A DNA stretch of 64,000 bases from Oryza sativa Japonica Group. Taxonomy: Eukaryota; Streptophyta; Magnoliopsida; Poales; Poaceae. Of the stretch, positions 13,590 through 23,989 are shown in pieces; position 1 is the stretch's first letter, and every line of letters begins with the position of its first letter. A program made the position numbers and the translations under genes. The notes beneath the pieces were generated by a model. That model was not told where the DNA came from and made no database searches. It saw only the letters and a list, made by a program, of their open reading frames with translations. The stretch lies in the NCBI RefSeq assembly GCF_034140825.1, contig NC_089037.1:36361001-36425000 (forward strand). Direction: 5' to 3'.

Positions 13590-14657
13590 TAGTTGGGTAG
13601 CAGCTATAGGATATTTCTTCGATTCAGGCAAATTAATGTTTGAAAGTGGACATTTGGTTCCCTGGACCGGCACACTTGATTGCCGCTTCCTTTTACGTTC
13701 GTGTTGCAGAATCACTAAGGTACATATATACTGCTGGCTAGCTCTGTCAATTTTTAATTTCTCACCTATTTGATTTACATGGTGGAAATGAATATATTAG
13801 TTGCATGTAACTTATCCCATCTGTTTGTGATGACAAATGACAACTTAATTACTTGCCCATGTCATGTTGGCAGGGTGGGATTGGAGGGCCTCTTGTTGAT
13901 TTGGACGGGAATGTTTTGGGCATGAACTTCTATGATAAGAAGATAGGAACCCCTTACTTGCGATGGCATGTGATTAGTAAGATTCTGGGACACTTAATAA
14001 CAGAAGCAAGTAGATTCATTTCTCTTTTTTTTTGGTTATTCAAGTGCTGCTCATCTGAAGTCTTCATGTTTTTTTTTAAAAAAAAATACTTGGTTGTATG
14101 ATTTGCTGTAAATTAAATATATTCAATGGTGTGTTTGGCAGCAGCTCTGCTGAAGTTGACTTCGGTAGTTACCCTAGAGGGGCCACTCCCATGCTACGCA
14201 GGTTAGTTTAATGATACATCACAAAACTAGTAAATTACGACGCCTCACAAAAAATTTCTTATCACGTTGCATATATTGAACTACAGGAGTATATCTACCT
14301 GGCTGGAATGGAGGTGACAATGCCAACCTAAACAGGGTTTTTGATCAGACTGCATGTACTTCAAAATATTGTTTCGTGCTTCCCCAATCTCCACCTGTTG
14401 CGCCTGACTGGACAATCGAAACAGGTAACAGTGTCACGCTAAACAGGTTAGTTTTATGATACAATTAATACTAGTGAGTATTACAAAATGTCTCCCAAAA
14501 TTAATTTTGTAATCACATTGCATATACATTGAACTGTAGGTGGCCCGTGCCCCTGCCATATTGGCGTCAACCTGACGATATGGAGGAGGAAGAACCCCCA
14601 CGTGGCTTTGAGGACATGTACACATACGTGGACGGAGTCAGATTGTGTAACTTTTAG

Positions 14658-15302
14658 AATCATCATGTCCTTGTTCTGCTCTGTTGAATTTCTTCCTCCT
14701 TCCGATGTGTTCGCTGGTGTGACTTGTGCCATGTCATTGAAGTTAATTATACAACTATGCCCGCTGTTAGTCCTGTAATATTATTACATATGCTGTGTGC
14801 ACTTGTGTTTTAGACCATTCAGCTATAGTGGTGTTGGAACTTGGAAGGTATATGAGTATATAAGTAGCTTTTGTTAACTTTGGAGTACATAAATAGCGTG
14901 CCTATCTTGGATGTGTTAAAAAAAAACCCTAAAGTATTTTGCAGTACGGAAAGTGCTGAATTTTCAAGTTGGACATGTTTGAGTTTGAATTTGCTGTATA
15001 TGTTGGGTGATTTTTTTTCTTAAAAATCACATGATTTTTTAACCTTGATAGTTTTGCCTTAGATTTTATTTTGGGGTAATTGCATATTTGCCACTGCCGG
15101 AACGGTGAATTTACCATTATAAAAACTATAATTGCACATTTACCATAAAAACAGTCAGAACTTAGCATACCTACCATTAGACTCACAGTTTGAACCAACA
15201 CGGTTAGCAATGTGTATTTTAACTAAAATAGGACAATAGTACCCCTTCCAACGAAATCGCAGAAGTCAATCAAAAATACGCGATCAAAACTGGTCGCGAG
15301 AC
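14658..15302. other. Intergenic space between the Deg-like and papain-like genes
   Basis: This AT-rich stretch begins with the probable 3' untranslated region of the Deg-like gene. It continues with low-complexity sequence and a segment at about 15060-15240 with repeat-like words (ATTTGCCACTG, TTTACCATTA). It may be part of a dispersed element, but I could find no termini or target-site duplication. I see no gene. Confidence 0.4.
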
Positions 15303-15527
15303 TGTGTGGCACTTCGCCGGCCATTCTCCTTCCGCGGCAGCCGCTCTCTCCCGTGAGCCATGGAGAAGACGGGAAACGAGGCCCATAAGGCCCAACCCAA
15401 TGGCTTATTATGGGCTTACTGGGAAGCCCATTTTAAAGCGTTCTTCTTCTTCTCCCCGCGCGCGCTTCCCTTCGTCTCCACCCGAAAGCCAAGAAACCAA
15501 GAACGCAAGAAATCAAGAACCTGCGAC
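15303..15527 (+). promoter_or_regulatory. Duplicated promoter/leader of the papain-like gene
   Basis: This segment matches about 10180-10451 closely by eye, beginning at GTGGCACTTCGCCGGCC in both places. It includes the GCCCA-rich part and the purine-rich leader just before ATGGATCAA. The copy starts just downstream of the G-box that is present at 10177-10182 upstream of the isomerase-like gene, so that element is missing here. It lies immediately upstream of the first exon of the papain-like gene and most likely supplies its promoter and 5' leader. The promoter role is inferred. Confidence 0.6.
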
Positions 15528-17522
15528 ATGGATCAAGAATTCCATTTCGACCCTTTCACCGGCGGCGACTTCGACTACCCCGACGGCGAGTCTTTCTCCG
15601 GCGGTGCCGCAAGCGGCGGGTTTGACTACCCCGGATCCTGCGGCCGCTCTTCTTCCGCCGGCGAGGAACTTCACGGCCATCCATACCGCGACGGCTATTC
15701 TTTCTCCGGCGGCGCCGCAAGCGACGAATGCCACTTCTTGGGCAGGAGCGGCTTCCCTTCTTCAGGCGGTGAGCGACTTCTCGTTCACCGGCATCCAGAC
15801 CGCTACCGCTGCGGCGAGCCTTTCTCCGGCGGTTACGCAAGAGGCCACGGCGACTTGTTGGGATGGAGCAGCTGCCATTCTTCCTGCAGCCAACTTCTGC
15901 AAGACCCTGCAACCATCGTCATCGTCATCAATGACGGTGCTCATGCCCATGGCGGCGGATTAGCACAGGCTGGGCAAGCCTCCTCCATGAGCGTTCCATT
16001 GGTACGGCTACTTCTCCTGCTTCTGATCAACGTTCTGTGCTGCTTCTGATCTCGTTCATGGCGGATTGCCGCATTTTTTTTCCCGATCATGATGTTCTAC
16101 ATTTGCATAACATTTTTGTGCACGATAACTCTCTTCTTCTAATCAATATTACTCCATTTGGTCTAATTAAATATGCCTAATCATGCTGTTCGATTTACTT
16201 AATTAAGGAGCTGATAAGAAAACTCGGTCTTTGTCTGTTGAAATAAGAGTAAACTGGCATACGTTGTGTTGCGTGTATGGGTACAAATGTTTAAAAAGAC
16301 ATCGTAGTTATCAGTGTTAACTGGGAAACATACATACATATACATATTAGTATTTTAACAAGTTTCAAATATGAATCATTTTGTGATATGGGTAGCATTG
16401 TGGTTAATTATGAATCATGCTGAATATATAATGTTATTCTTATTTTGTAAATGTTACTTAATCTAAATTATGATAATGGGACAGGTAAAATCAAAACAAG
16501 GAACATCACTGGTGCCACAGCTCAAGCTTGGTCCATCAGCTGCCCCAAACTTATTACACTGGCTCATGGAGCACATCTTATGGGATGCATTAGAATTCTC
16601 CATCAGTTGGACCACACTACGACGGCATCAACCAAAACTCCCGAGTGAATGGAGTTGGTGGATGGCAATGGGTTCACCGTTCATTCAGATAGATGGTTAG
16701 TTACTGTCCATATCCTCTAATTTAGAAATTTTGATGAACTGCTGAACAAAACAAACGTGTGTTGATTCTACTGATCTTGTTACAGGAATATGCTCTATAG
16801 CTGCCAGTTTTATGTGTGTGGAAGCACAACATAGGCTAGCCTTTGAGATCCTACATGGAATTGGTAGGTTCCCCTTAAAAGCAAAGAGACTCAAGGGTGT
16901 AAAGAAGAAATGCATAAACAAAAAGGTGTGGAGCCCTGCAGACGGAGCATTTGTAGAGGATGTGCTGAAGGTGGTGGCGAAGGGAAGGGGAGTGGAGACA
17001 ATACAGGGTATCTTCTTACCAATAAATGGATATCATATGTACAAAAATGTCCAGAAAGACGTCAGTCATGAGGCAGCAGTGCGTCTCTTACTCGCCCATG
17101 GTCCACTGCTGGCAACATTGTGGGTGAATGACGAGTACATGATCTGCACAACAAAGAATGATCTTGTCTACCGTGGGAGCAGCAACAGTGAAAAGGATCC
17201 CAATCATACGGTGGTCTGCTTCGCTTATCGGTTTGTTGGCGAGGAATTACACCTCAGGGTCCTCGACGACCATACCGAAGATGGGCCAGTGAGATGGGTA
17301 TTGTACGAGTGCATAGATGAAATCCACCTGTTGACACTAAAGGAACCTTTGACCAAAGAACTCATCGACAGATACAGAAAGAAGGGACAGACTGAGAGCT
17401 TCTTGTCAAACTCTGCAAACAAAGTAAAGGCCATGCTGATTCGAAGACTAATGACTAAGTACTCAGAATTAGAGAGCAGTCAGGGATCTAGCAGTTGTGG
17501 TAGGCAGAGTTGGGAAAAATAG
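15528..17522 (+). CDS. Papain-like protein with repetitive Gly/Ser-rich N-terminus
   Basis: Three exons, 15528-16001, 16485-16695 and 16786-17522, join in frame into 473 codons. The first exon (158 residues) has three imperfect repeats around SFSGGAASGGFDYPG and contains many Gly, Ser, Cys and His residues. Exons two and three encode a region resembling mature papain. LPSEWSWW corresponds to the mature start, GGICSIAASFMCVEAQHRLA to the cysteine helix, and NHTVVCFAYRF to the histidine strand. The conserved NSWG segment of active papains is not recognisable, and the Trp after the catalytic Cys is Ser, so activity is doubtful. The promoter matches the one near 10.2 kb. A second copy of exons two and three lies at 24 kb. 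Family assignment by motif is moderate. Function is unknown, and I infer a grass-specific family. Confidence 0.65.
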
Positions 17523-19356
17523 TCAAACTTGTTCAGGTATACACATTGAACAACAGATCAAGGAGCTCCATGGCTAGGCCCGGAGGTTGAGGCTTTGTTG
17601 TATTGAACTCGGAAGCAAAGTACATGAGTTACATTGCCTCAAGAGTAGTTCTGACAGCCACGGTTATGCACTTATTCACTTCAAACATAATATAGTGAAC
17701 TTAACAAGTTTTCAGATATTAGCACACAAACTATTTGAACTAATGTGACCTCTGCTCAGCCTCTGTTATACACAACCACAGAAAAAAGGATTTCTATAAA
17801 AAGAACCTTTAAAAAAATGGCACTGTAATGAAACTGTAGCAATTAATCATGGTGCAAGCAGATTTATTGCTTTCCCATCACTTAATTCAGAAACACTTGC
17901 TATTCTGAACATATTACAGTATATAATAACATAACTATTTGTATGCTCTATAGGTTGATTTTCCATCTTGGTGGTATTTATATATATTGAAAGAAAACAG
18001 CATCTGTTTATTGTACACGCAACATAATCGATTTAATGTGACACGCACTTCTTGTTGCAGCAAGATCATCCTTCCTACCTTCCAATTATATCACCAATCC
18101 AGGTAGTTAGGTACTGTCTTTAACTCTTTATAACTAATCTGAAAATTCAAAAAACAGGTCAAGTGTTTTTTAAATCACCACCAGAAGCAAAAGATATGTT
18201 ATATGTTCAATCAGAACAGGGCAACAGCTATTAACATTACAATCCATCATACTATTCTAGTTACAGCAATCAATTGGTGAATATGAGGACAAAGGATTCA
18301 GACAATCCCATCACAGATGAAAGGGAAAGAGTGGAAAGGAACCTTCAGGTGCAATATTATTCAGAAAATAAAAAAGTATTTTTATTGGAGGAAAGCAACC
18401 AACAGCATATAAAGGGAACTATAAGGTTGAAAATCCTATGCAGCCCATGGATGTTAAACTGTCGTGCATATACTTGCAGTTAAATATGGCGCTAGGGATC
18501 GTTCACATATTAGAACATGCATATTTGTAGCCATATATGTATGTGCACATCCTGGTTAATCATTCTGGTATTAGACCAAAAAAGAAGAAGAGAGAAACTG
18601 CGCTGAGGTTGAGCATCCGAGGTTTTTTTTGGTCTGGACAAGAGTTGGTACTGACTCAATGAATGTACAAGTGTACAAAGTATCATCAATATGCCAATAT
18701 GAAACAAATACCACGCAAAGATTATGTGATTTCGCAGCTTGATACCTTGAGTGATGTGAGCATGGATGGATTGAGCGTTTGGCCATTTGCCACTCTCTCA
18801 ATGCGTGAGCTTCCAACAATCACTCCAACGGCCCAGGGGCTGCAGATCTTCACAACATCACACCCAGCAAATTGCGACAAAGTGTTTCTATTAGTGTAAT
18901 GCTTAAAATTGGAATGCTGGAAAAAAACGAGGAAAAAATAATCAATGAATAGGAATCATGGATCAAACCGGAACAAGAACTGAAGCGTGAATCGACGTTT
19001 CGCCCTCCCTCCGAGTCACCGCTGTCCCGCCTGACTCCCCACGCCGGATCTGACCGGCCGACGGCTACCACCTGAGCCAGATCTGTGCAGGCAACGTCGG
19101 CCCTCGCGCGAAACCTGGCTGCCAAGCCTTTCTCTCTATAAGACCTGGCCGGCCGACGACCGGGAACCGCTGCGCTTTCCGCCGCCGCCGCCGCCGCCGG
19201 AGCTCGTGGTCGGCCTCTCGAGCTCATCGTGTGAGGCGAACAGTGTGCGAGGTGAGCAAGTGAGCCGCACGGCCCATTATGACCAATGGCCCAACAGATA
19301 GTGGGCCAAGAAGGTGGCTATCAGAACAGCCCAAATACGGCAGAAGGAAATCCGCT
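16376..19356 (+). repeat. Duplicated unit, copy 1 (papain-like body plus downstream DNA)
   Basis: This stretch is nearly identical by eye to 23881-28082. It begins in the first intron of the papain-like gene (TTTTGTGATATG) and ends at the word GGAAATCCGCT. It includes exons two and three, about 1.3 kb of non-coding DNA, and a GC-rich minus-strand region near 18.95-19.25 kb. Differences from copy 2 are mostly indels: a GCC-repeat length change, a 38-bp segment present here at about 17553, and 145 bp present only in copy 2. The same orientation and about 4.5 kb of separation indicate a direct local duplication. Confidence 0.9.
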
Positions 19357-19521
19357 TCTCTTTTTTTTTTTTTTGAGAAGTCGGAAATCCGCTATAGGTA
19401 CGGTTTTCCTAGTACGTCTCGGATTGGTTTCGCAATCGCATTGTCCGTCCGGTCCCTATATATTCAGTAGATCCACGGCATCGAAAGCGTACTAGACCAT
19501 TAGTAGCTTGTTTGTCGATCA
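17523..19521. other. Non-coding remainder of duplicated unit and DUF3615 promoter
   Basis: No splice-consistent gene was found. Near 18850-19227 a minus-strand open frame of 125 codons, rich in Arg, Ala and Gly, starts in a GC-rich island. Its partner in copy 2 spans 27579-27953 with a different downstream frame, so coding is doubtful. Just beyond, at about 19265-19330, several GCCCA/TGGGC words resemble a plant promoter that could serve transcripts in either direction. A minus-strand non-coding RNA is possible but unproven. Confidence 0.4.
19357..19382 (-). mobile_element. 26-bp poly(T) insertion between 11-bp direct repeats
   Basis: GGAAATCCGCT occurs at 19346-19356 and again at 19383-19393. 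Between the two copies lie 26 bases dominated by a long T run and ending GAGAAGTC. A poly(A)-tailed stub bounded by a duplication of this size is what target-primed reverse transcription leaves when almost all of the element is lost. On the minus strand it would read as a few element bases plus poly(A). The parent element is not identifiable. Confidence 0.5.
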
Positions 19522-20552
19522 ATGGGTTCTCTTGTGTCTCGGTTGATGGCGACTTGTGTACAAGAGGAAAAAGAACTAGAGGAGAAAGAAGAAGAAGAAG
19601 TAGAAGAAGAAGACGAAAATGAAGAAGAAGAAGAGGAGGAGGAGGAGGATCCTCAGCCTTATGTGCCTAGCCGCCCGCTTCCATCCGAAGAGTAAGTACA
19701 CTAGTACGACTGATTTGATTATATCGGGGTATGTATCCCTAAACTGTTAAAAAAAATTGTATTTGACGGCAAATCCCCGTGCATTAATTTACAGGGTGCG
19801 CGACGGCTATTCCATTCGCGAGGCCCACGCCGCTCTTGACTACTACAATGCCAATCATACGGTAATTAAGTGTATATGAATTTACTACTAGTATTTAATG
19901 TTTATGAATCACTTGCTTAATTATATAGATGAAAAGTGAATTGATATATTATTGATCTTTCGCTACGTAATTATTTAGATGTGTGTCTGATCGATATGAT
20001 TTATTTTATAATTAATTTCAGGGAGCGGAGTATGAACTCGTCAAGCCATTGATGGCGGCCTGCGTTTTCTTCAAGCGTCGCATGTGGTACCACGTTAGCT
20101 TGTTGGCGCGCAGGAAGGATCAGACCACTGCACCACCCATCGAATACTTCTTCGCCGAGCTACGCGAGGGCGCATCCGACTCCTTCATCGTTGAAGCATG
20201 CACCATGATCGGTAAGCTTTCCGTGTGTTAATTTCTTTCTAATAACAATGCTTAATAATTTGATGAATGTCTCCATCAATCAATGTGTCTAAGAAAATCG
20301 GCCAATCATCCTAAATTCCTAATTCAGCTTAATTGATATGTTTTCTCTCTGTCAGAAAATCCGCAAAGCTGCTCCGGGAACAAGTGTTCACTTTGCCCTA
20401 CTCGCTATGAGATCGTGCACCCTAGCGAAGAGGAGCTTTTGTGTGGAAAGGAAGGAGATGTCAAGGACTTTCTGCGGTTGAGGAATTTGTCCCCGTTGCC
20501 GTTCACATGCCCCGTCACAGTGCCTGAAATTGAAATTGTGGTTGAAAAATAG
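19522..20552 (+). CDS. DUF3615-type protein, gene 1
   Basis: Four exons, 19522-19691, 19795-19861, 20022-20211 and 20356-20552, join in frame into 207 codons. The first exon holds a highly acidic Glu/Asp tract from a GAA/GAG repeat at about residues 15-45. The remainder matches the grass-expanded DUF3615 family by the blocks HAALDYYNANH, AEYELVKPLMAACV, WYHVSLLAR, YFFAELR, VEACTMI and the cysteine-containing CSLCPTRYEIVHPSEEELLCG. Two CxxC-like pairs may bind metal, but this is inference. No signal peptide or membrane segment is seen. A diverged relative with the same exon layout lies at 30.2-35.0 kb. The function of the family is unknown. Confidence 0.85.
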
Positions 20553-22329
20553 TAACTACTAGCAAATTAGCAACTGCTCGCAAACATTCTTAGCGACCTG
20601 TTTATTTGCACATCTGACAGCTGGACACGATCGATACATAGATCGGTGTATCATGAGGGTGCCCCGGCTTTGTGGTTAATCTCGGGCATGTAGTGGCCTC
20701 TATGATGCCCTTTGTAATATTAAAACTTATTTTTTCTCTCCTCATAAGCTATTAACACGTCAGGCAAAGTTCTTTGATATCTTTTCAAAAAGGAATATAT
20801 CAATTCAAATTCAGGTATCATCAAACAAATTCTAATCGTAGCTGTGCTTAGGTGTGCCCCTCTTCTTAGTAACAATTCCTCTTTTTATTTTAGCTTTAAG
20901 ATACAAGTGAGACGATCCATTAATCCACCTACAGATTGAATAAATGGATTTGCGGGTCCACCCACTTACTCCCTTATTTGCCCATCTGTTTTGGGTACGT
21001 GTCTGCTCTCCTTAAAACTTATTTCTTGTCATGCTCTAAAAATCTTTAATAACCCACAAGTCAGTACAACTGTTTACAGTGCATAAGAACAGCTCGCAGG
21101 CATTCGAAAGTTAAAACTTAAAAATGTTGTGACAACTCGGCGATTACTCACAGAAATCTCAACATATGAGCTAGTACTAGAAAACAATCCATGGGCGATT
21201 GCTAATCAGGTAGTGTATATCGAAAAATATATATGATTCGTTATACGTGTTTTGATATAATCAATGCTCTAAATCTCCGGAGATTTAGAACACTGGATAT
21301 AATACAGTACAAATGAATTGCACCAATGATGAATTAGTAGAGTACAGAACCCCTACATGAATCTTGCAGCCGCTCACGTGTGTCGGGCGGCGGCGCAGAT
21401 GCCAGATAAAGGGATGCCTGAACTCGCCATCCGTCCCCCTCTGGCTCAATTGCTGGTGCGTATGGCGGTGAGCCCGGCCGGCGTGTGCGTCCTCCCAATG
21501 GTCGACGCCTCGACGGGTAGCCTAGCCGCTGCACCTCAAGCTAGCTGATCCTCTTGCTCGGCAGAGGCAGACGTGGAGGAACACGCTGACCCCGGAGCGA
21601 CGCACGCAGCGATGATCATCGATCAAGTGCTAGCTAGCTGATCCTCGTCGGCGGCCACGCTTCGCCGTCGTTTCCTTGAGGCTGTGCTGGTGGTCGCGGG
21701 AAGCCATGCGGCGGATTCCCATCTCGATCGGAGCCTCCAACTCCAAGTTCCAACACCTGGATCGAAGCCAGCCGCCGACGCAGAGACGCAGTCCTGGCTG
21801 GAGGAGATAACGAGAGAGGAGGTCAGAGAGAGAGAGGAGAATAAATAGCTTTGATGTAAAAAGGTGGGACCCACATGTAAGTCGTAGGTCGAGATGTATA
21901 CACGAATCAAGGAACATAATCAAACGGTGGGGAAGCACTTCTTCTCACGAATCTCCAAGCATCCCAACCCTGTTTAAAGCTGCTTGTTTCCCTCCTCTTC
22001 TTCTTCTTCCTCCTTCCGCCCCTTCCTCCTCGTCTCTGTTTTCTCCATCCTCCCGTCAACCTCCGCCTCGTCTCGTCACCTCCCAGGATCGGAGGATCCC
22101 CACCTCGGCAATCGAGAAAGAACACGACGGTGAAGCAGGCACCTCCGTTCCAGCCCATCGCGCCACCGGCGTTGAGTTCTTGCCCCCGCCTGCATCTTCC
22201 CGTCAACCTCCGCCTCGTCGCCTCCCAGGGCCAGGATCCCACCTCCGGAACCAAGAAAGGGCACGAGGGTGAGGCGGGCGCCACCGGCGTTGAGGTATTG
22301 TTGCTGCTCGTCTCCCGCCGGCGAACCTT
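20553..22329. other. Intergenic space with short repeats
   Basis: After the 3' region of the first DUF3615 gene I find no gene. A 22-bp perfect palindrome lies at 21268-21289. Between about 21360 and 22330 the sequence becomes GC-rich, with many short shifting open frames on both strands and no family motif. Around 21850-21920 it contains the words GTGGGACCCACATGTAAGTC, shared with the Mutator-like long terminal repeats found near 28.5, 31.6 and 32.7 kb. Part of this stretch is therefore probably a decayed element arm. Confidence 0.45.
21268..21289. repeat. 22-bp perfect palindrome
   Basis: The two 11-base halves TCTAAATCTCC and GGAGATTTAGA are exact inverse complements with no spacer. It lies in intergenic DNA downstream of the first DUF3615 gene. 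No associated element was recognised. Confidence 0.95.
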
Positions 22330-22873
22330 GTGACGATTCCCCGGCCGGTGAATTCAAGAAGCCAAGAACTTGACCAAGAAACACCTGATGCGATGGACCG
22401 GGTTCACGGCAAGGATGGCGCAGAGGAAGCTCCCGCTGGCGCTTCACATCATTCCTCCTGCTACTGCTCCTTCTCCTCCTCGTCTCCGACTTCTAGCGAC
22501 GATCGTCCAGGCGTGAGAGCCATCCCCTGCTCCAGCCATCATGACGAGAGAGAAATTGCAGAAGCAGACTGCTGCGCTGGGGCCGGCGCCGGTGTACATC
22601 TCTCCGGCTGCTCGTCTTCGCCGGAAAACGCTCTTGCCCACGGCTACATTAGCTGGAAGCTTGACTTTCCTCCCGTCCTCATCCTTGTGGCCTCCTGCCC
22701 CAGCGATCATGTTGGGTTTTCCGGCGAGCAGCCCATCCAGGGAGCAAGAATACAAGTAGCCCCGAGAGACACGGCAAGCTGTGCCATTTCCTCTGGCGAA
22801 GACCATCCCAGCTTCATCATGACAGTCATCAGCGAGTCTGCTGAGTTCCAATCTGGCCATCCCAGACGAGAGG
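22330..22873 (+). other. Candidate alternative first exon upstream of papain-like copy 2
   Basis: A 181-codon open stretch, Ser-, Ala- and Gly-rich, ends at CGAGAG followed by GTAATT, a good splice donor in phase 0. The next papain-like exon of copy 2, at 23990, also begins in phase 0. The two could therefore be spliced even though this exon shares no clear homology with the first exon of copy 1. No family motif was recognised. It may equally be chance open GC-rich sequence. Confidence 0.3.
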
Positions 22874-22884
22874 TAATTCCCTAA

Positions 22885-23880
22885 CCCTTGTCAGAATAAT
22901 CTCTTAAAAAGCCATCCCAGAAACCATCATGTTGCCTTGCAAATATAAGTTAGAAGAAATATGAATAGCGTCACTATTTCTGAGAAGAAAATGTATACTG
23001 ACCTCTTAGGAAGTACTATCATGTCTCTGAATAATAATTCGTTGATTATGTATAGCACCCCAAAATCCAATTGCCTTAGCCATTACTTTCCATGTTTATT
23101 TCCCACTGTGAATAAACCATATCACAATCGATGCATTGCGTTTATCCTTGAATATTTTATGAAATAAAAACGAACATCAAATTAGGACGCTAAATTATGT
23201 GCCAATGATAACTAATTTACTGAAACAAATGGATATTGCAGGATTTGGAAAGGAATTTATATTCAGAAAATGATGAACTGTTCGACTCAATTTGCAATAG
23301 ACTATAGTATGACATAAAGAATGGGCGTGAAAATCAATAATTAGCAGACTGTATACAGTGATACAGATTAGTTCATAGGCACTGAAAGTTGGTATGCCTT
23401 TTAACTAACCTGTATCACTGCATGTACTGGTACAACAAAGATTAGCCAGACCAAAGAAATAGATAAAATACCTGTGTGGATTCCAGATGCGATGATAAGG
23501 GATGGATCTTCATATGTGCAAATAATTTTGCCAGATTCTATATCAAAATTACTCCTTTATCAGCAAAGAGCCTCATGTGGTGTCTTGGACATATCATGAA
23601 AAATGTGCATGCCACTCTATTCCAAAAAAAAAAAAAACTGCAAATTAGAGCTACCATCGAGTCAAATGCAATCCAGAGATGCATTTTACCTACACCTGGC
23701 TTGAGCACCACCAATAACTAAGCACTTAATCAGTTAATCCGGATCAGAAGCACTGCACCGTCAAGAATTTGATGCATTACAGCCTTCTTTTAGAATTTCC
23801 TCTGCAGGCACAATAGTTAAAAGTTTTTGTTACCATACTGAAGAAACATGTTGCAAAAAGTTTTTTTCACCACTATGATG
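22885..23880. other. AT-rich non-coding stretch
   Basis: This AT-rich stretch separates the candidate exon from the start of duplicated unit copy 2. It contains a pure A run near 23625, no long open frame, and no recognisable element termini. I see nothing else in it. Confidence 0.5.
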
Positions 23881-23989
23881 CCATTTTGTGATATGTGTAG
23901 CATTGTGGTTATTTATAAATCATGCTAAATCTACAATGATATTCTTACTTTGTAAATCTTACTTAATCTAAATTATGGTAATGGGACAG

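Larger units (their letters stand above)
11991..14657 (+). pseudogene. Trypsin/Deg-like protein gene, interrupted
   Basis: Nine exons can be joined: 11991-12105, 12355-12429, 12517-12651, 12756-12883, 13209-13719, 13874-14009, 14142-14201, 14287-14446 and 14540-14657. Recognisable blocks are RSVVALTSWSG, HFACTGFFIEW, LTSASLV, LHYNVALVS, GGIGGPLVDLDGNVLGMNFY and the tail WPVPLPYWRQPDD...YVDGVRLCNF. This is the pattern of a grass family of Deg/trypsin-fold proteins. The usual catalytic serine of GNSGGP reads GGIGGP, so the fold is probably non-peptidase. Two lesions are visible: an in-frame TAG at 12863-12865, and a Stowaway MITE at 13351-13589 inside exon five. Without the MITE and one TA the exon sum is 1197 nt, a whole number of codons. 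Whether any product is made is unknown. Confidence 0.8.

Noticed and set aside
22076-22447. Overlapping minus-strand open frames of 120-138 codons in the 22-kb GC-rich stretch
   Set aside because: Several frames are open on both strands because of base composition. No motif or splice structure favours the minus strand.
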